Origin: Ursus arctos
Lineage: Eukaryota; Chordata; Mammalia; Carnivora; Ursidae
DNA: 64,000 nt
Assembly (NCBI RefSeq): GCF_023065955.2
Contig: NW_026622897.1
Coordinates: 7,383,001 to 7,447,000 of the forward strand
Reading direction: 5' to 3'
Positions 44,187 through 55,894 of the stretch are shown here, in pieces. The notes below the pieces were generated by a model that was not told the origin of the DNA, searched no databases, and was given only the letters and a program-made list of their open reading frames with translations. Within the stretch, counting starts at the first letter, position 1. Every line of letters starts with the position of its first letter. The translations under genes and the position numbers were made by a program.

Positions 44187-44188
44187 TA

Positions 44189-44765
44189 TTTCAATTCAAC
44201 TGCCATTCAGGCTCCCTTGTTCTCTGTTGGGCTGAGGTCTGTCCTGATCTGGAGAAATTCTAGGTCAATGGAAAATTATGTTTGCTTGAACCAAGTTAGG
44301 AAAATGAGTGAATTATGGATCTTTGCCAAATCATGTATCTAAGAGGCCAACTCAGACTAACCAGGACAGCAAAAATCCTCTTTAAAATGATCATAAAAGC
44401 CCTCCTGCCTTACATTTTCTTGCCAGATATTGCAGGGGTACAGACTCCTTTAGGCTCTTAAATTCTGAAGCAGCTTCTTAGGAGAAATGGTTAGAATTTC
44501 CATTAACATCAAATAATCAACTTGTTCTAAAGAAGAATCAGCCTTTGAGTCTTTTCCATGTTCTGGGACCTTTTTCACAGATGAAATCTGGTGTCCTCTT
44601 AAGCCACTGAAGCCAAGTCAAGAAGCTGTCAAGAGCATGCTCTTTCTCCTGCCAAATCATCGTGAGATATACATGTTTCCAAATTTGCATCTCCACATCT
44701 CCCCAAATTTATTAACCAAAGAACAAAAGAGCAAAAGAACCAATGAGCAAAAATGTTCCAGAACA
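44189..44765. other. unassigned stretch
   Basis: No recognised repeat or gene. Confidence 0.4.
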
Positions 44766-44782
44766 CTTTTTTCATCCTTTCT

Positions 44783-45665
44783 TTTTTCTGTTTTGTTTTT
44801 ATTTAAATTCAATTAGCCAACATATAATACATCATTAGTTTTGATATAATGTTCATTTGATTCATTAGTTGTGTATAACACCCAGTGCTCATTACATCAC
44901 ATGCCCTCCTTAATGTTCATCACCCAGTTACCCCATCCGCCTACCCAACTCCCTTTCCACCCACAAACCCTCAGTTTGTTTTCCAGAGTCAAGAGTCTCT
45001 AATGTTTTGTTTCCCTCTCTGATTTCTTCCCATTCGGTTTTCCCTCCCTTCCCCTATTGTCCTCTGCACTATTACTTATGTTTCACATATGAGGGAAACC
45101 ATATGATAATTGTCTTTCTCTGATTGACTTATTTCACTTAGTGTAATACCTTCCAGTTCCATCCATGTTGATGTAAATGGTAGGCATTCATCCTTTCTGA
45201 TGGTTGAGTAATATTCCATTGTATATATGAACCACATCTTCTTTATCCATTCATCTGTTGAAGGACATCTTGGCTCTTTCCACAGTTTGGCTGTTGTGGA
45301 CGTTGCTGCTGTGAACATTGGGGTGCAGCTGCCCCTTCTTTTCACTACATCTGTATCTTTGGGGCAAATACCCAGTAGTGCAATTGCTGGGTTATAGGGT
45401 AGCTCTATTTTTAACTTCTTGAGGAACCTCCATACTGTTTTCCAGAGTGGCTGTACCAGCTTGCATTCCCATGAACAGTGTAAGAGGGATCCCCTTTCTC
45501 CACATCCTCGTCAACATTTGTTGTTTCCTGACTTGTTAATTTTAGCCATTCTGACTGGTGTGGGGTGGTATATCATTGTGGTTTTGATTTATATTTCCCT
45601 CAACTCTATGGTCAACTAATCTTTGAGAAAGCAGGAAAGAATATCCAATGGAAAAAAGACAGTCT
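44783..45665 (-). mobile_element. carnivore L1 with inverted 5' end (twin priming)
   Basis: 44783-45600 is antisense L1: T-rich tail, 'aattagccaacatataatac' (44811), 'cacccagtgctcattacatc' (44880), then ORF2 C-terminal coding in reverse. 45601-45665 is the opposite, sense orientation ('ggtcaactaatctttgagaa' at 45610, 'aagaatatccaatgg'). The whole is bounded by perfect 17-bp direct repeats CTTTTTTCATCCTTTCT at 44766-44782 and 45666-45682. A CCCT shared by both L1 arms sits at the inversion joint. Confidence 0.95.
45076..45345 (-). pseudogene. L1 ORF2p C-terminal remnant
   Basis: An 89-codon open frame inside the 44783-45665 L1. It translates to recognisable ORF2p C-terminal sequence, with the motif series WIKKMWFIYTMEYYSTIRKDE and later LSEISQSEKD. 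The reverse-transcriptase and endonuclease domains lie upstream in a full L1 and are absent here, so it cannot encode a working enzyme. It shows that this L1 is not very old. Confidence 0.9.
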
Positions 45666-45894
45666 CTTTTTTCATCCTTTCTATATCTCTTCCCATATGG
45701 ACAATGGCTTCAATCAAGAGGAATATTAAAGTCAAGTCTAGGAGTTGTCACAGTGCCCTCATCCACAGATGTGTTGGGCTCCAAAATGGGCTCTGTAAGG
45801 TGGACACCTGCTGAGATGGACCCGTGTCTGTGTCTGTGGTGACAAGCTTTCAGGGGCACACGCTGAGGACCTTCCTCCTTTCTCAGGCTTTGTT

Positions 45895-46335
45895 ATGTTT
45901 AGTTCCATGTGTCAGCTTGACTGAGCCATGGGGTGCCTAGATACCTGGTTAAATATTATTCTGGGGTGTATCTGCAGAAGTGTTTCTGGATGAGATTAAC
46001 ATTTGAATCAGTAGACTGAGTAAAGCAGATTGTTGTCCTGTATGTGGGTTGAGGCCCTCTGAAGGCGTGAATAGCACAAGAAGGCTAAGTAAGAGAGAAT
46101 TCATTTTCTCTGCTTGATGGTCTTCAAGCTGGGGCACTAGTCATCTCCTGACTTTGGACTCAGACTCAGACTGGGACTTATGCCATCAGCTCTCCTGGTT
46201 CTCAAGCCTTTGGACTGAACTTCCTGGGAATTATCAGCCTTTATAATCATGTGAAACAATTCCTTAAAATAAGTAAGTTGGTAGATAAATTTCTCCTATT
46301 GGTTTTTTTTCTCTGGAGAACCCCCATTGATACAG
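45895..46335 (+). mobile_element. old LTR-like interspersed repeat, family not placed
   Basis: 'tgtgtcagcttgactgagcc' (45908), 'gagattaacatttgaatcag' (45991), 'gtaaagcagattgttgtcct' (46020), 'tcatgtgaaacaattcctta' with an AAATAAG poly(A)-like signal (46247), and 'ctctggagaacccccattga' (46311) are landmarks of a common ancient mammalian repeat. I recognise the sequence type but not the name. Confidence 0.6.
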
Positions 46336-47224
46336 GCCTCTTGTCATGTTTTTCCCAGGCTCAATGTTCAGGTCATGATAAAAGACAAGATGGATATCCT
46401 AACAAAGTCATGGTCTGGAGCTGTGTGTTGTGACCCAGTGTCTTACTCACAGTGAGGCTTCTCTCACCGCATGGAGTGGGGGCTTCAGTCCTATCACACA
46501 GAAGGTTTAAATGGCAGGGGCTATCATGTGCTAACATGATTGTCTCCCTTCTCCCCTCCAATCTTTCTTGGGTTGTTGGGTATGAAAACTTCATTTATAG
46601 GGAGTTTCTTGTTTAGAGAAGATAACAGTGTAGAGCAGATGACCAAGAAATATTTCTTCAAAGCAATTGTGAATTCTTGACCATCCTGGGTCTGATTGTC
46701 TAATTTGCCAATTATTTAGGCTCTTTAATACTGGTATCTCTAGCTGTTCACCCGCTTGCAGGTTATTTTAGTACTAGTTCACAACTCAAATTGAAGATGC
46801 TTATGGGACATGGAAAAGAATGAAGGTAGAAGCAGTTCATGTTACTGCTTTCCTTCTTTCTGGTTTGATGGGGGTAAGACCGAGGTTTAGAGTTTATACC
46901 TAGGGTTTTTGGTGGCTTTTACAGGGGGGAAAAAGTGGAATATGCCCCATCTCAAAATATCAGTTCCCACTCCTATGCTGTCATAGTTTGGGAGGTATGC
47001 ATGTCAGCAAGTTTGTTAAAAATGGCAGCTGGTATTTTTGCATATCTAAGAAGAGCTTGAGGAGAGAGCTTTGTGTGAGCCTTCAAAGGAAGGATACAGT
47101 TAAAAAAATATGACTCAGACACTCAAACACTTGCTTAAAATTTCTGTGGGACATATGAAATATTTCCACAAGAAAATATAAATAAGCCTCATAATAATGA
47201 TTAGACTGATACAGACCGATGCAG
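46336..47224. other. unassigned stretch
   Basis: No recognised repeat or gene in about 890 bp. Confidence 0.4.
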
Positions 47225-47370
47225 TGGGAAGAAATCACAATGAGGAACTTGGAAGGTAGGACTGCAGTCTCACTTATGCTGCAAGCTTACTGTATGATCT
47301 CAAGCACATCACATCACCCCTCTGGGCTCTAACCGTCATGATATCACATGAATAAAATGAGGAGATGTAT
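47225..47370 (+). repeat. MIR fragment
   Basis: 'aggactgcagtctcacttat', 'gatctcaagcacatcaca' and 'ctctgggctctaaccgtc' resemble sense MIR. Confidence 0.5.
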
Positions 47371-47810
47371 GGTTTTCAAACTGCATGTCATAGTGTCCTG
47401 CTGTCTGCAGAGGTGGGGATAACCTGAGTAGGGGCTCCCAGTCCCTGCTTCAACTAGAGAAGCTCCATTTTGATTGATTTCATATACACGTGTAGCTTCC
47501 ATGCAAGATTTCATTGGAGGAAAAGTGTCCATAGATTAAAAAAAGAGCTTACAAACCTTTGACTAGATGATCTCTAAGTGTCCTCTTGGTCATAACATTT
47601 TGTATAATTATTTCAGTGCTCTTCTTCACCAAGAGGGCAATCCCTGATTTACCCATGGGGCAGGAGGGGGGATGGGAGGGACGCCGAAGTGCTTAAAATG
47701 GCTGTTTTTTGTGTCCATTCATTTACCACACTTTGTTTGTTCATCACTGACCCTGCTCCCAACTTTATTCCCTCTCTAGAAATTACCATTGCAGTTTAAA
47801 AAGTTCTCCC
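47371..47810. other. unassigned stretch
   Basis: No recognised repeat. G-rich patch at 47660-47685. Confidence 0.4.
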
Positions 47811-47811
47811 A

Positions 47812-47950
47812 GGGGGGCATGTGTGTGGCTCAGTCCGTTAAGCATCTGACTCTTCATCTCAGCTCAGGTCTTTATCTCATGGTTGTGAGTTTGAGCCCCG
47901 TGCTGGGCTCCACACTGGACGTGGAGCCTACTTAAAAAAAAAAAGAAAAA
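47812..47950 (+). mobile_element. short-form Can-SINE
   Basis: Head 'gggggcatgtgtgtggctcag', 'ccgttaagcatctgactctt', B-box region 'gtgagtttgagcccc', then an early end at 'gtggagcctacttaaaa'. The CT-rich spacer of other copies is missing, which fits an older short Can-SINE type. AAAAAGTTCT (47798-47807) and a similar AAAAAGGTTC (47946-47955) are a weak TSD. Confidence 0.9.
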
Positions 47951-48583
47951 GGTTCCTCTAAGAACCGATGCTTTAAATGTATCATACACTTTTCTTCATG
48001 ATATTTACCCCCTTTATGCTTCCTTAAATATTGATTTTATTTTGTAGTATCCAAAGTGCCCAGATTAGGTATTATTTCATTCAGAGAAAACATCCCAAAG
48101 ATCCCGAAGTCAAAGGTAAATGTTTGGATTTTTTTCTTTACCATTTGGCATGCTAGTTAGCACAATGGGAGACAATTCACTGAAATTTTATGTACAGAAC
48201 CTAAAATCACATTTTGTACATTGTATCTCATTGGGAATAGCTCAGAATCCTCATAAGCCTTCTCTTCTCCAGGTGGAGTTAATCAAGTGCTGGGTCTTAC
48301 TGAAGGTCAGAAATCTAAATCTTATCTTGTCTGACTTTCTCTCTCTTTCTTTTTCTTCTGCCATAAAAATACCTTAAGATGTTTTAACAAATCCAGATTC
48401 TTTTATCCTTGGTGCCTCGACCAATCTTAATTCTACTGGAGTTTGTTTCTTTTAATCTGAATACCTTCTGTTAAAGAAATGGATCATTTTTTAGGGTCTG
48501 TAAAGCCAGGTCTGTGTTTCTAAAGGGTGCCTTGAGATATGTACTGCCAAATGACACCACTACCTAAAAAGTAAGAATTAGAC

Positions 48584-48787
48584 TTTTTTTTTTTTTTTTT
48601 TTAGATTCTATTCATTTATTTGTCAGAGAAAGAGCACAAGCAGGGGGAGTGGCAGGCACAGGGAGAAGGAGAAGCAGGCTCCTCACTGATCAGGGAGCCC
48701 AATGCGATGCCGGACTCTATCCCAGGACGCTGGGATCATGACCTGAGCCAAAGGCAAGAGTTTAACCAACTGAGCCACCCAGGCATC
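48584..48787 (-). mobile_element. Can-SINE, antisense
   Basis: T18-type tail, ATTT unit, reversed spacer, reversed B-box region and head at 48766-48786 ('actgagccacccaggca'). AAGAATTAGAC (48573-48583) and AAGAATTAGCC (48788-48798) are the TSD. Confidence 0.95.
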
Positions 48788-49214
48788 AAGAATTAGCCTT
48801 TTTATTATGGTTGTTGTTGTTAGTTTTTTTAAAGTACCCCAGGAAAAACTCATAAGGTAAAAATATTAGACTTCATTCTCTAGTCTTTTAAATGATTTTC
48901 CTTTTTACATCCAAGATTCTATGATACTGCCTTCACTAACCAGGACAAAAATGGGACAGATTCCTTTATCCATAGTTAGGGAACCACCTTTTTTATCTGC
49001 TTGCAGTAAAGATTTAAGAACTCTTCTGCCAATTATCTATGAGGGAAATGACATCTCAAGCACTTAGTCAAGCATGGCTGTTGATAAACCTGTTCTTCTG
49101 GGAGAACCTCTCATTTTCCATTCTCACAACGGTATCCATTGTCATGGAAGCTGTGGAGAGCAAAGCTTTATTTGCAAAGGCTATTCATTAGCAAAATCCA
49201 TCTAAGAGAAGGCA

Positions 49215-49360
49215 TTCCCTTTCTGTATCTCTGTCTCCATCTCTATCTACCGCTGCACCTGCACCTGTGTCTGCATGCACACCTGCTATCTCTATCAGTC
49301 TCCACATCTATCTATCCATCTATGTATCTATGTACTATCTATCCATCTATCCACTCCACT
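49215..49360. repeat. degenerate (TCTA)/(TCTG)n tract
   Basis: Imperfect TCTA, TCTG and ATCC words over about 145 bp, densest at 49308-49350. An eroded tetranucleotide microsatellite. The 102-codon ORF over it is a low-complexity artefact. Confidence 0.75.
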
Positions 49361-49458
49361 GTAAGCCCCAGAAGTATAGGGACTGTGTTTGCGTCCCTAT
49401 ACTTGTTGCGTCCCCAGCACTTCACCAGAGAATCAGACAATATTTGAAGAACTGAATT
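49361..49458 (+). repeat. L2 3' end fragment
   Basis: 'gtaagccccagaagtatagg', 'cgtccccagcacttcacc' and 'caatatttgaagaactga' are an L2 terminus. Confidence 0.65.
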
Positions 49459-49599
49459 ACACAGCATCATTTTCCACATGTCTAAAGACCAAAGTCCAAG
49501 ATACAGAGAGATAGCCAGTGGCCTCCTAAACCCCATTATCATAATTTCTGATCAGATAAACTAAATTATATTCCCAAGAAATCATAACAATAATAACAA

Positions 49600-49815
49600 A
49601 CTATGGCTTATACAAGTTGCTGCAGTTTTTTAAAAAGCAGGACAGCAGACTTTATCATTTGATCTTTCCACTGTGGCATGAACATCATCCTGCTCATTTT
49701 ACAGATGAGGAATCTGAGGCTCAGAAAGATTACGTGTCTGGTCTTAGATCACACGGCTTGTGAGCACTTGAGTCAGGGTCCTCTGCAGACTGCATGCTCT
49801 TATCTGCATGATGCC
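49600..49815 (-). repeat. MIR SINE, antisense
   Basis: 'ctcattttacagatgaggaa', 'tctgaggctcagaaagatta', 'agatcacacggcttgtgagc' and 'ctgcatgctctta' are well preserved. Confidence 0.85.
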
Positions 49816-50569
49816 TGACCCAAATGAGATAAGGGAAAAACAATTCAGTGTCTTATATGGTCCCAAATGCATAAGATATTGATATAATGCTTCCTTCTAG
49901 AAGTCTGGGCATCAGAAAACCAACCAGTTTTTCTGAGGTTGATAAACTACTCTGTGAACACAGACATTTGTGTGGGAATCTGTGACTTTGCAATAATTCT
50001 TCACTCATGAGTGTCTGTCTGACAACATCCTAGGACTTGGCACATTGCAACATCTCTAATCTCTATCCCATTTCCCTCCGTTCAGAATTCTGCTAGCACT
50101 TGTAGCAACTGGAACCCGATTGAGAGAGGTTTGGACTCTGGTAGAGGACTTGCTTCCGGGAATCTGGACCACATGGCTATGTAAAAGTTACACATTCCAA
50201 ACTTCTATTAGGACAAAACAAACAAATAAATAAGCAATCTCCAAATAGAGGGTTGATTCTCCTGCTTTAAGGAGATAAGTGGCTACCAAAAAATAGTAGA
50301 CCAGTAGCTACTATAAAAGAAAAAACAACAGACAAAGATGTTACTTCAAGAGAAGAGAAGCTAGCCCTATACCTCACCATCCAACCGTAGCTGGGGAACC
50401 AGATGGTTCTCAGGAGTTTTGACTGTGGTATTATGATACCAGCACATTTCAGGCTCCTCACTTCCAGGGCCCACCCTACCTGCTACCTTATTCCCCTTCC
50501 TATATTCATATTCCAAACAGAAGAGTGAGTTATTCCCCACATACGTGCTCCCAACTCCACACGTACCGT
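49816..50569. other. unassigned stretch
   Basis: No recognised repeat or gene. Confidence 0.4.
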
Positions 50570-50870
50570 GTGTCTGTGCACCTTTGTTTATTGTTCATTC
50601 TGCCAAAAAATACTGTCTTTCCTATTTTTATATTTCTAGATTCTACCTTTTCTTCAAGACCCAGCCACTGTTTTTCTTGATGAGGGTTTCCCTGATTGCC
50701 AGGCTCATGCTAACCCACCTACCCACCTATAACTTGGAAATTCTCTCCCTGATCTGGATTCCATTGTTTATGTACATGTTTTTTCTTTCTGGGCTGGTTC
50801 TCTGTTTGCACCACCCCCGCCTTCACCTACAAGCACCTTGTTCCATGCTCTGGGATACTGATCCTTAAAC
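50570..50870 (+). repeat. possible L2 fragment
   Basis: 'ttctagattctaccttttct', 'tcaagacccagccact' and 'gggtttccctgattgcc' resemble L2 3' blocks but drift quickly. Tentative. Confidence 0.4.
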
Positions 50871-50875
50871 ACATT

Positions 50876-51270
50876 GTCAGCTGGCTCCCTTGTCTGCCAG
50901 TTTCCATTTGACTTTAGTTCGTGGGAGGTACCAGTAGGAAGATCAAGGTTGCGGAGAAGAGCCCTTCCCTCTCTGTCCTGCTTTAGCACTACATCTCTCC
51001 CAGATTGCAGCTTCTGCCAAGCGGCCCTTCTTCTACTTTTCAGCTCTCATCAGGCTTCAGTTACACTCCTTCCTCCCCTTGTTCTTTCAGCCATAGAACT
51101 AGTAATGGCTCACCATTTGTTGTGGTTATCTGGGTGCCTCAGCAGTCCTTGTCAGTTCCTTTAACACACCCACGCCTCTGTACATGGTCCTTTCATTAAA
51201 GTCTTTTCATATGTATCATCTAGAGTGAGTTGTGTTTCCTCCTGAGACCCTGACTGATAAACTCCCTTAC
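50876..51270 (+). mobile_element. old LTR-like interspersed repeat, family not placed
   Basis: 'ctccttcctccccttgttct' (51065), 'ggttatctgggtgcctcagc' (51124), 'cattaaagtcttttca' (poly(A)-type signal, 51194) and 'gagaccctgactgata' (51244) are consecutive blocks of a common ancient repeat that ends in CTGACTGATA. I cannot name it securely. Confidence 0.6.
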
Positions 51271-51329
51271 CTGATACCCATCTTGAAGGCATTGTTTGCA
51301 TGGCACAAGGAAGGGCTAGGGGATGAGGT

Positions 51330-51560
51330 GTTTTGACGTGTGGTCCAGCACTGCCTCTCACTACCTGTAGAATATTGGGTATTCCCTTCCCCTCTCTTTG
51401 CTCCAGTTTCATAATTTGTGAAATTATGGGGATCAAATGAGATTCTTTGGGGGAATCAAATGGGATCGTATGCCAGAAAGCACTTTGTATGTCTTTGTAC
51501 AGGATTCAGTGCTGTTATGATTCATCTTTAAATCCTCCACAATGTAATAAGTGCTAAATA
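51330..51560 (+). repeat. MIR SINE
   Basis: 'cactacctgtagaatattgg', 'tgctccagtttcataatttg', 'atggggatcaaatgagattc' and 'agaaagcactttgtatgtct' are sense MIR. Confidence 0.7.
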
Positions 51561-52183
51561 AATGAGCTGTTTCATATAGATCTGCTGGATGAATGGATGG
51601 AAAAGATCATTTTCCATGTATTTCTGAGAGTCAGCTCTTCAAAAGTGTAGGAAACAGAGGACCCACTTAGTAAGGATTCAGAATAACAGAAGACCAACAT
51701 GTATCACACATAGTCAGCAGAGGCCCTAATGGGGAGTTTTCTGTCCAAAACCCATTTTGTCCAAATGTTCTGTAGCCGTACTGATTTTTAGTCTATTTGT
51801 TCTAACGATTACCAAAAAAAAAGTGTTGCAGAGATCTGTTTTGAACTTCAATAGCGGAGGAAGTGATAGGAAGGAAGAGGCCTCTGAATGTTGACTTGGG
51901 CCTGGGATGAAACTAAACATGGCTGTGGAGAAGTCTTAGCCTTCACCCAAACTTTGACAGAAGCCAGATCTATTAGGGAAACTCTGTTGCTCCCCACAGA
52001 TAGCTCTCAACTAACCTGCCTCAGTTTGAGAGCCACCAGCAGCTCTAGCTGCTTTTATCTGCAAAGATCGCATGCACCTTTCTCCATGAATGGCAATGTG
52101 CATTGTGTTTAAAATGGACATTTGACATCTATTGTGAACATGAGAGGGTAAGTGTCAGTTGTGTATAGAGAATTTTCATTAGA
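51561..52183. other. unassigned stretch
   Basis: No recognised repeat or gene. Confidence 0.4.
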
Positions 52184-52626
52184 ATGTGGGGAGTAGGGAG
52201 TTGAATGGTGGCCCCCAAGGAGATATGTCCATGTCCTAATACCCAGATACTCTGCATGTTGCCTTATTTGGAAAAAGGATATTTGCAGGTATAATTATGT
52301 TAAGGATCTTGAGATGAGATCATTGTACATTACCTGAATGGGACCTAAGTCCAATGACAAGTGTCCTTATAAGAGACAGAAGAGGAGACAAATCACATGA
52401 AGAAGAGGCACATAGGCAAAGACTGGAAGCTAAAGGATGCCAACAGCCACCAAAAGCTGGAAGAAGCAAGGAAGGATTCTCCCCAGAGCCCTCAGAGGGT
52501 GCGCAGCCCTGCCAGCACCTTGATTTTGTACTTCTGGCCTTCACAACTGTAAGACAATGAATTTCTGTTGTTTTGAGCCACCAAGTGTATGGTAATTTGT
52601 TTGTGGCTGTAGGAAACTAATACACA
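52184..52626 (+). mobile_element. MLT1 (ERVL-MaLR) solitary LTR
   Basis: Clear full-length order: 'gttgaatggtggcccccaag' (52200), 'gccttatttggaaaaaggat' (52261), 'gtgtccttataagagacaga' (52361), 'ggattctccccagagccctc' (52473), 'cagcaccttgatt' (52513), 'cacaactgtaagacaatgaa' (52542), 'ccaagtgtatggtaattt' and 'aggaaactaatacaca' at the 3' end. No internal retroviral sequence on either side, so a solitary LTR. Confidence 0.93.
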
Positions 52627-55058
52627 GAGTAAATAATGTTTGCAAAAACCCCAGAGGAAAACCCGTGAAAAGCCACTGTCCTCAGTGGGGCTAGGTATAT
52701 TGGAAAAATTTAGACCATGAAGAGTGTGGTTTTATGACCTCCTCAAGGACTCCAGAAACTCCAGAGGGTAACTGCTTCCTTCAATCCCTTGGGCAAACAG
52801 GAGGAAGTCAACCCAATTCTCTCAGAGCAGAAGACTATCAAAAGATAAAGGACCCAGGGAATAGAGAGTGTAGCAAACCCCGCTGCCAGAGGCCTTCGGA
52901 GAAGTGACAGTTCTGTCACTTGGTAAAGGTGGCTTTACAAGCTACTTATTTGAACATGATTCATTCTAAAAGAAATAAGCTTGGGAAAGAAATGGCCCCA
53001 CTGAGAAGAGCTGAAGCCTGTGAGGAATGCCCGAGGCGAGGAGCCAAAATGAAGTGGTCTTTAAGGCGTCTGGATAAGAATGCCGCACAAAACTCAGGGT
53101 AGCTTTGTTCAAGGACAGGAAGTGTTAAAATAGTGCCTAGTAAGAGCTGGAGCCAGGGACTTGGCAATTTATCATTTGTGTGAAAAAAAAAAAAATCCTG
53201 GGCACATTCCATTGAACGTCTTTATGAAGGTGTTTTGTGGTTTGGAAGCATTGCAATTCCTGCGCACTGTCTCTGACTTCCAGTGGAGAGCTAGGGGACT
53301 GTCCATCATTTACACCTCCTCGGCCTCCCTCTCCCAAGCCAAGGCTAATGCCTAAGGGGATTGCATCCATTTCCCCCTACAATCATTAATCTTTCAAGAA
53401 CCTCCAATAGTCCTCTGATGGAACAGCCACGCTCTGTAACAAAACTGCATCTGTCCAAATCTCTTCTATTAAGGCTTCTCGGTATTGACCGATCCATGAA
53501 CGGAAGCCTTTCTTCTTTCTTCCTTACCTTCTCTTTAAAATTCCTGGTCTTCTGAACTCATAATCAAAACATCACTTTTATTGTGTTCTTACTATTTAAC
53601 ACACTGGGAATATGACAGCTTCTAAGGTGTATAGGGAGTGGGTCCAGTAAATCTGATCTCCCCCTTGTAGGGGCCTGGCTCAGGCAAGGTCCCCGAGACC
53701 AAGACTTGTTGTAAGGACACTGGTCACCCAGACGTAAATCCAAGTGAAACTCTGCTTAAGAGCAGAATGGAAGATTTATAGTCAGAAAAGCCACTCTAGG
53801 CATTCATTCTGAAAACGGAGAGCAGAGCAAGTGTTCGGGGTCTATGTGAGGGCCTGGAAAGGATAGGATCTTGAAGCAAGTTGAGAATACGGCACCTAAG
53901 ACTCATTTTTATTGGGTGCTAAACATGTGGTACTATGAGCAAAGTCAGAGCAAATAGGAACAGATTTGGGCAGTGTTCTATCCCGTCTATTCAAGCTTCA
54001 CCCAGTGAGAAATGATGCTCCTTTTTTTTTTTTTTAAATTCACTAGAGCACTTACTGTAACAAAGATTGATTAAGCATTAAGCAATAAATGATGCCTGGT
54101 TTGGGGACTAAGATAATAGAATTCAATTTAATTTTTTGAGAATTAATAATCCACATGGTATCATCATTCAGTTAAGGACATAGAGTTAATCAGAACTACC
54201 TGACTGACATCATTTACTTTCCAGACTAGATCATAGGTGCCTATAGATTGTTATTTTTACAATAGTACCCTTTCAAAGTTCTCCTCATCTTGCTTTTTGC
54301 ATTGATCCTTTTTGAATTCTAAGCAATGGCCAATGACTCTTAGCTGATTTTATTATTTTTTTTAAGTGCAAAATCTCTCTCAAACCCCCAGCCAAAAATG
54401 CTTTGTGTTGCACTAAAGGGCTCCTTTACTATTGCTATTGTTACCTTTACCAAATGTCTGGCCATGATTTTCTGAGTACCTTTGAAATGTGATCACCTCT
54501 GACATATCAGAAAAAATAAAAAATCAGGAGACATCTCATCTACGCAGCCTGATTCCCAAAGGTTCCCCAGAGACACTGAGCATGCCTAGATCCAGATGGG
54601 GGTATATAATCTGAACTGCCAGTGAGGCCAGGAATTAATAGATCAAGCAGCAAAGAGAAGGCAGCTAGGCAAAATGATGCATGACATATCGTAGCGAGAA
54701 GGCCTCAGCTGGAAGGCAGTGAAGCACGCACCCTTCCTGTTGGAAGCTGTCGTACAGACGGCAGTTAATAATACACAGCAAGTGTTGGATCGGATTTACT
54801 TCTATACCTGAATTGTACCACAAGCACAAACTAAAGATGAAAACAAAACCTTGTTTCAGGGCGGAGGCAGGTGGGTACCACTCTGAGTTACAGAACTATC
54901 TTAGCAAAAGAAATTTAATGAAAAAGAAACCTTCTGGACCTTACTTATACTTGGGAGGATTTCACACAGCACCTATAGCAAAAAGCTCCCAGATATTTCT
55001 CCAGATTTTGTATTCCAGAGGTCCAGATGCCTTTCATTTGAGTTAGGTCCTGAGTCTT
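52627..55058. other. longest repeat-poor, unassigned stretch
   Basis: About 2.4 kb in which I can name nothing except an A13 run (53182-53194) and a T15 run (about 54011-54025). Overlapping ORFs of 60-83 codons at 52920-53555 have no motif. A good place to look for conserved non-coding sequence. Confidence 0.45.
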
Positions 55059-55072
55059 AAGAAATCTGTTTA

Positions 55073-55769
55073 ATACCTAGTAGTGCAATTGCTGGGTTGT
55101 AAGGTAGCTCTATTTTTAATTTTTTGAGGAACCTCCATACTGTTTTCCAGAGTGGCTGCACCAGTTTGCATTCCCACCAACAGTGTAAGAGGGGTCCCCT
55201 TTCTCCGCATCCAGTACTAGGTATTTATCCAAAGGATACAAACAGTGATTCAAAAGGGCATATGCACCCTAGTGTGTATAGCAGCAATGTCTACAATAGC
55301 CAAAATATGGAAAGAGCCCAGATGTCCATTGACAGATGAATGGATAAAGAAGATGTGATTGATTGATATATAATAAAATGGAATATTACTCAGCCATCAA
55401 AAGAATGAAATCTTGCCATTTGCAACAACATGGCTGGAACTAGAGGGTATTATGCTAAGTGAAATAAGTCAGTCAGAGAAAGACAAATGTCATATGATTT
55501 CACTCATGTGGCATTGAAGAAACAAAACAAATGAACATAGAGGAAGAGAAGGAAAAATAAAATAAGGTGAAAATTGAGAGGGGGGCAAACCATAAGAGAC
55601 ACTGAATTCTAGGAAAAAAATAGGGTTGCTGGTGGGGAGGTAGGTGGGGGGGTGGGTAACTGGGTGATGGACATTAAGGAGGGCACTTGATGTAATGAGC
55701 ACTGGGTATTATATACAACTAATGAATCACTGAATTCTACCTCTGAAACTAAAAAAAAAAAAAGAAAGA
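55073..55769 (+). mobile_element. carnivore L1 with inverted 5' end (twin priming)
   Basis: 55073-55212 is antisense L1 ('agtgcaattgctgggttg' at 55082, 'ccagagtggctgcaccag' at 55147). From about 55213 the orientation switches to sense ('actaggtatttatccaaagg', 'caacatggctggaactagag', 'ggcacttgatgtaatgagc', 'ctctgaaactaaaa'). AAGAAATCTGTTTA at 55059-55072 is repeated exactly at 55770-55783. The 3' A tail starts right after 'gaaact', earlier than in the 44783 copy. Confidence 0.95.
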
Positions 55770-55894
55770 AAGAAATCTGTTTATTAGAGGACCCATCACT
55801 TTGGAGGACAGGCTCTCACAGCATCCATTACAATATTGCCAGAGATAGTGGCTCCTTTATGAATAGTGTAGACAATGTGGTATTCTTAAAAAAA

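Noticed and set aside
49139..49447. 102-codon ORF rich in L, S, Y and H
   Set aside because: It reads through a degenerate (TCTA)n tract.
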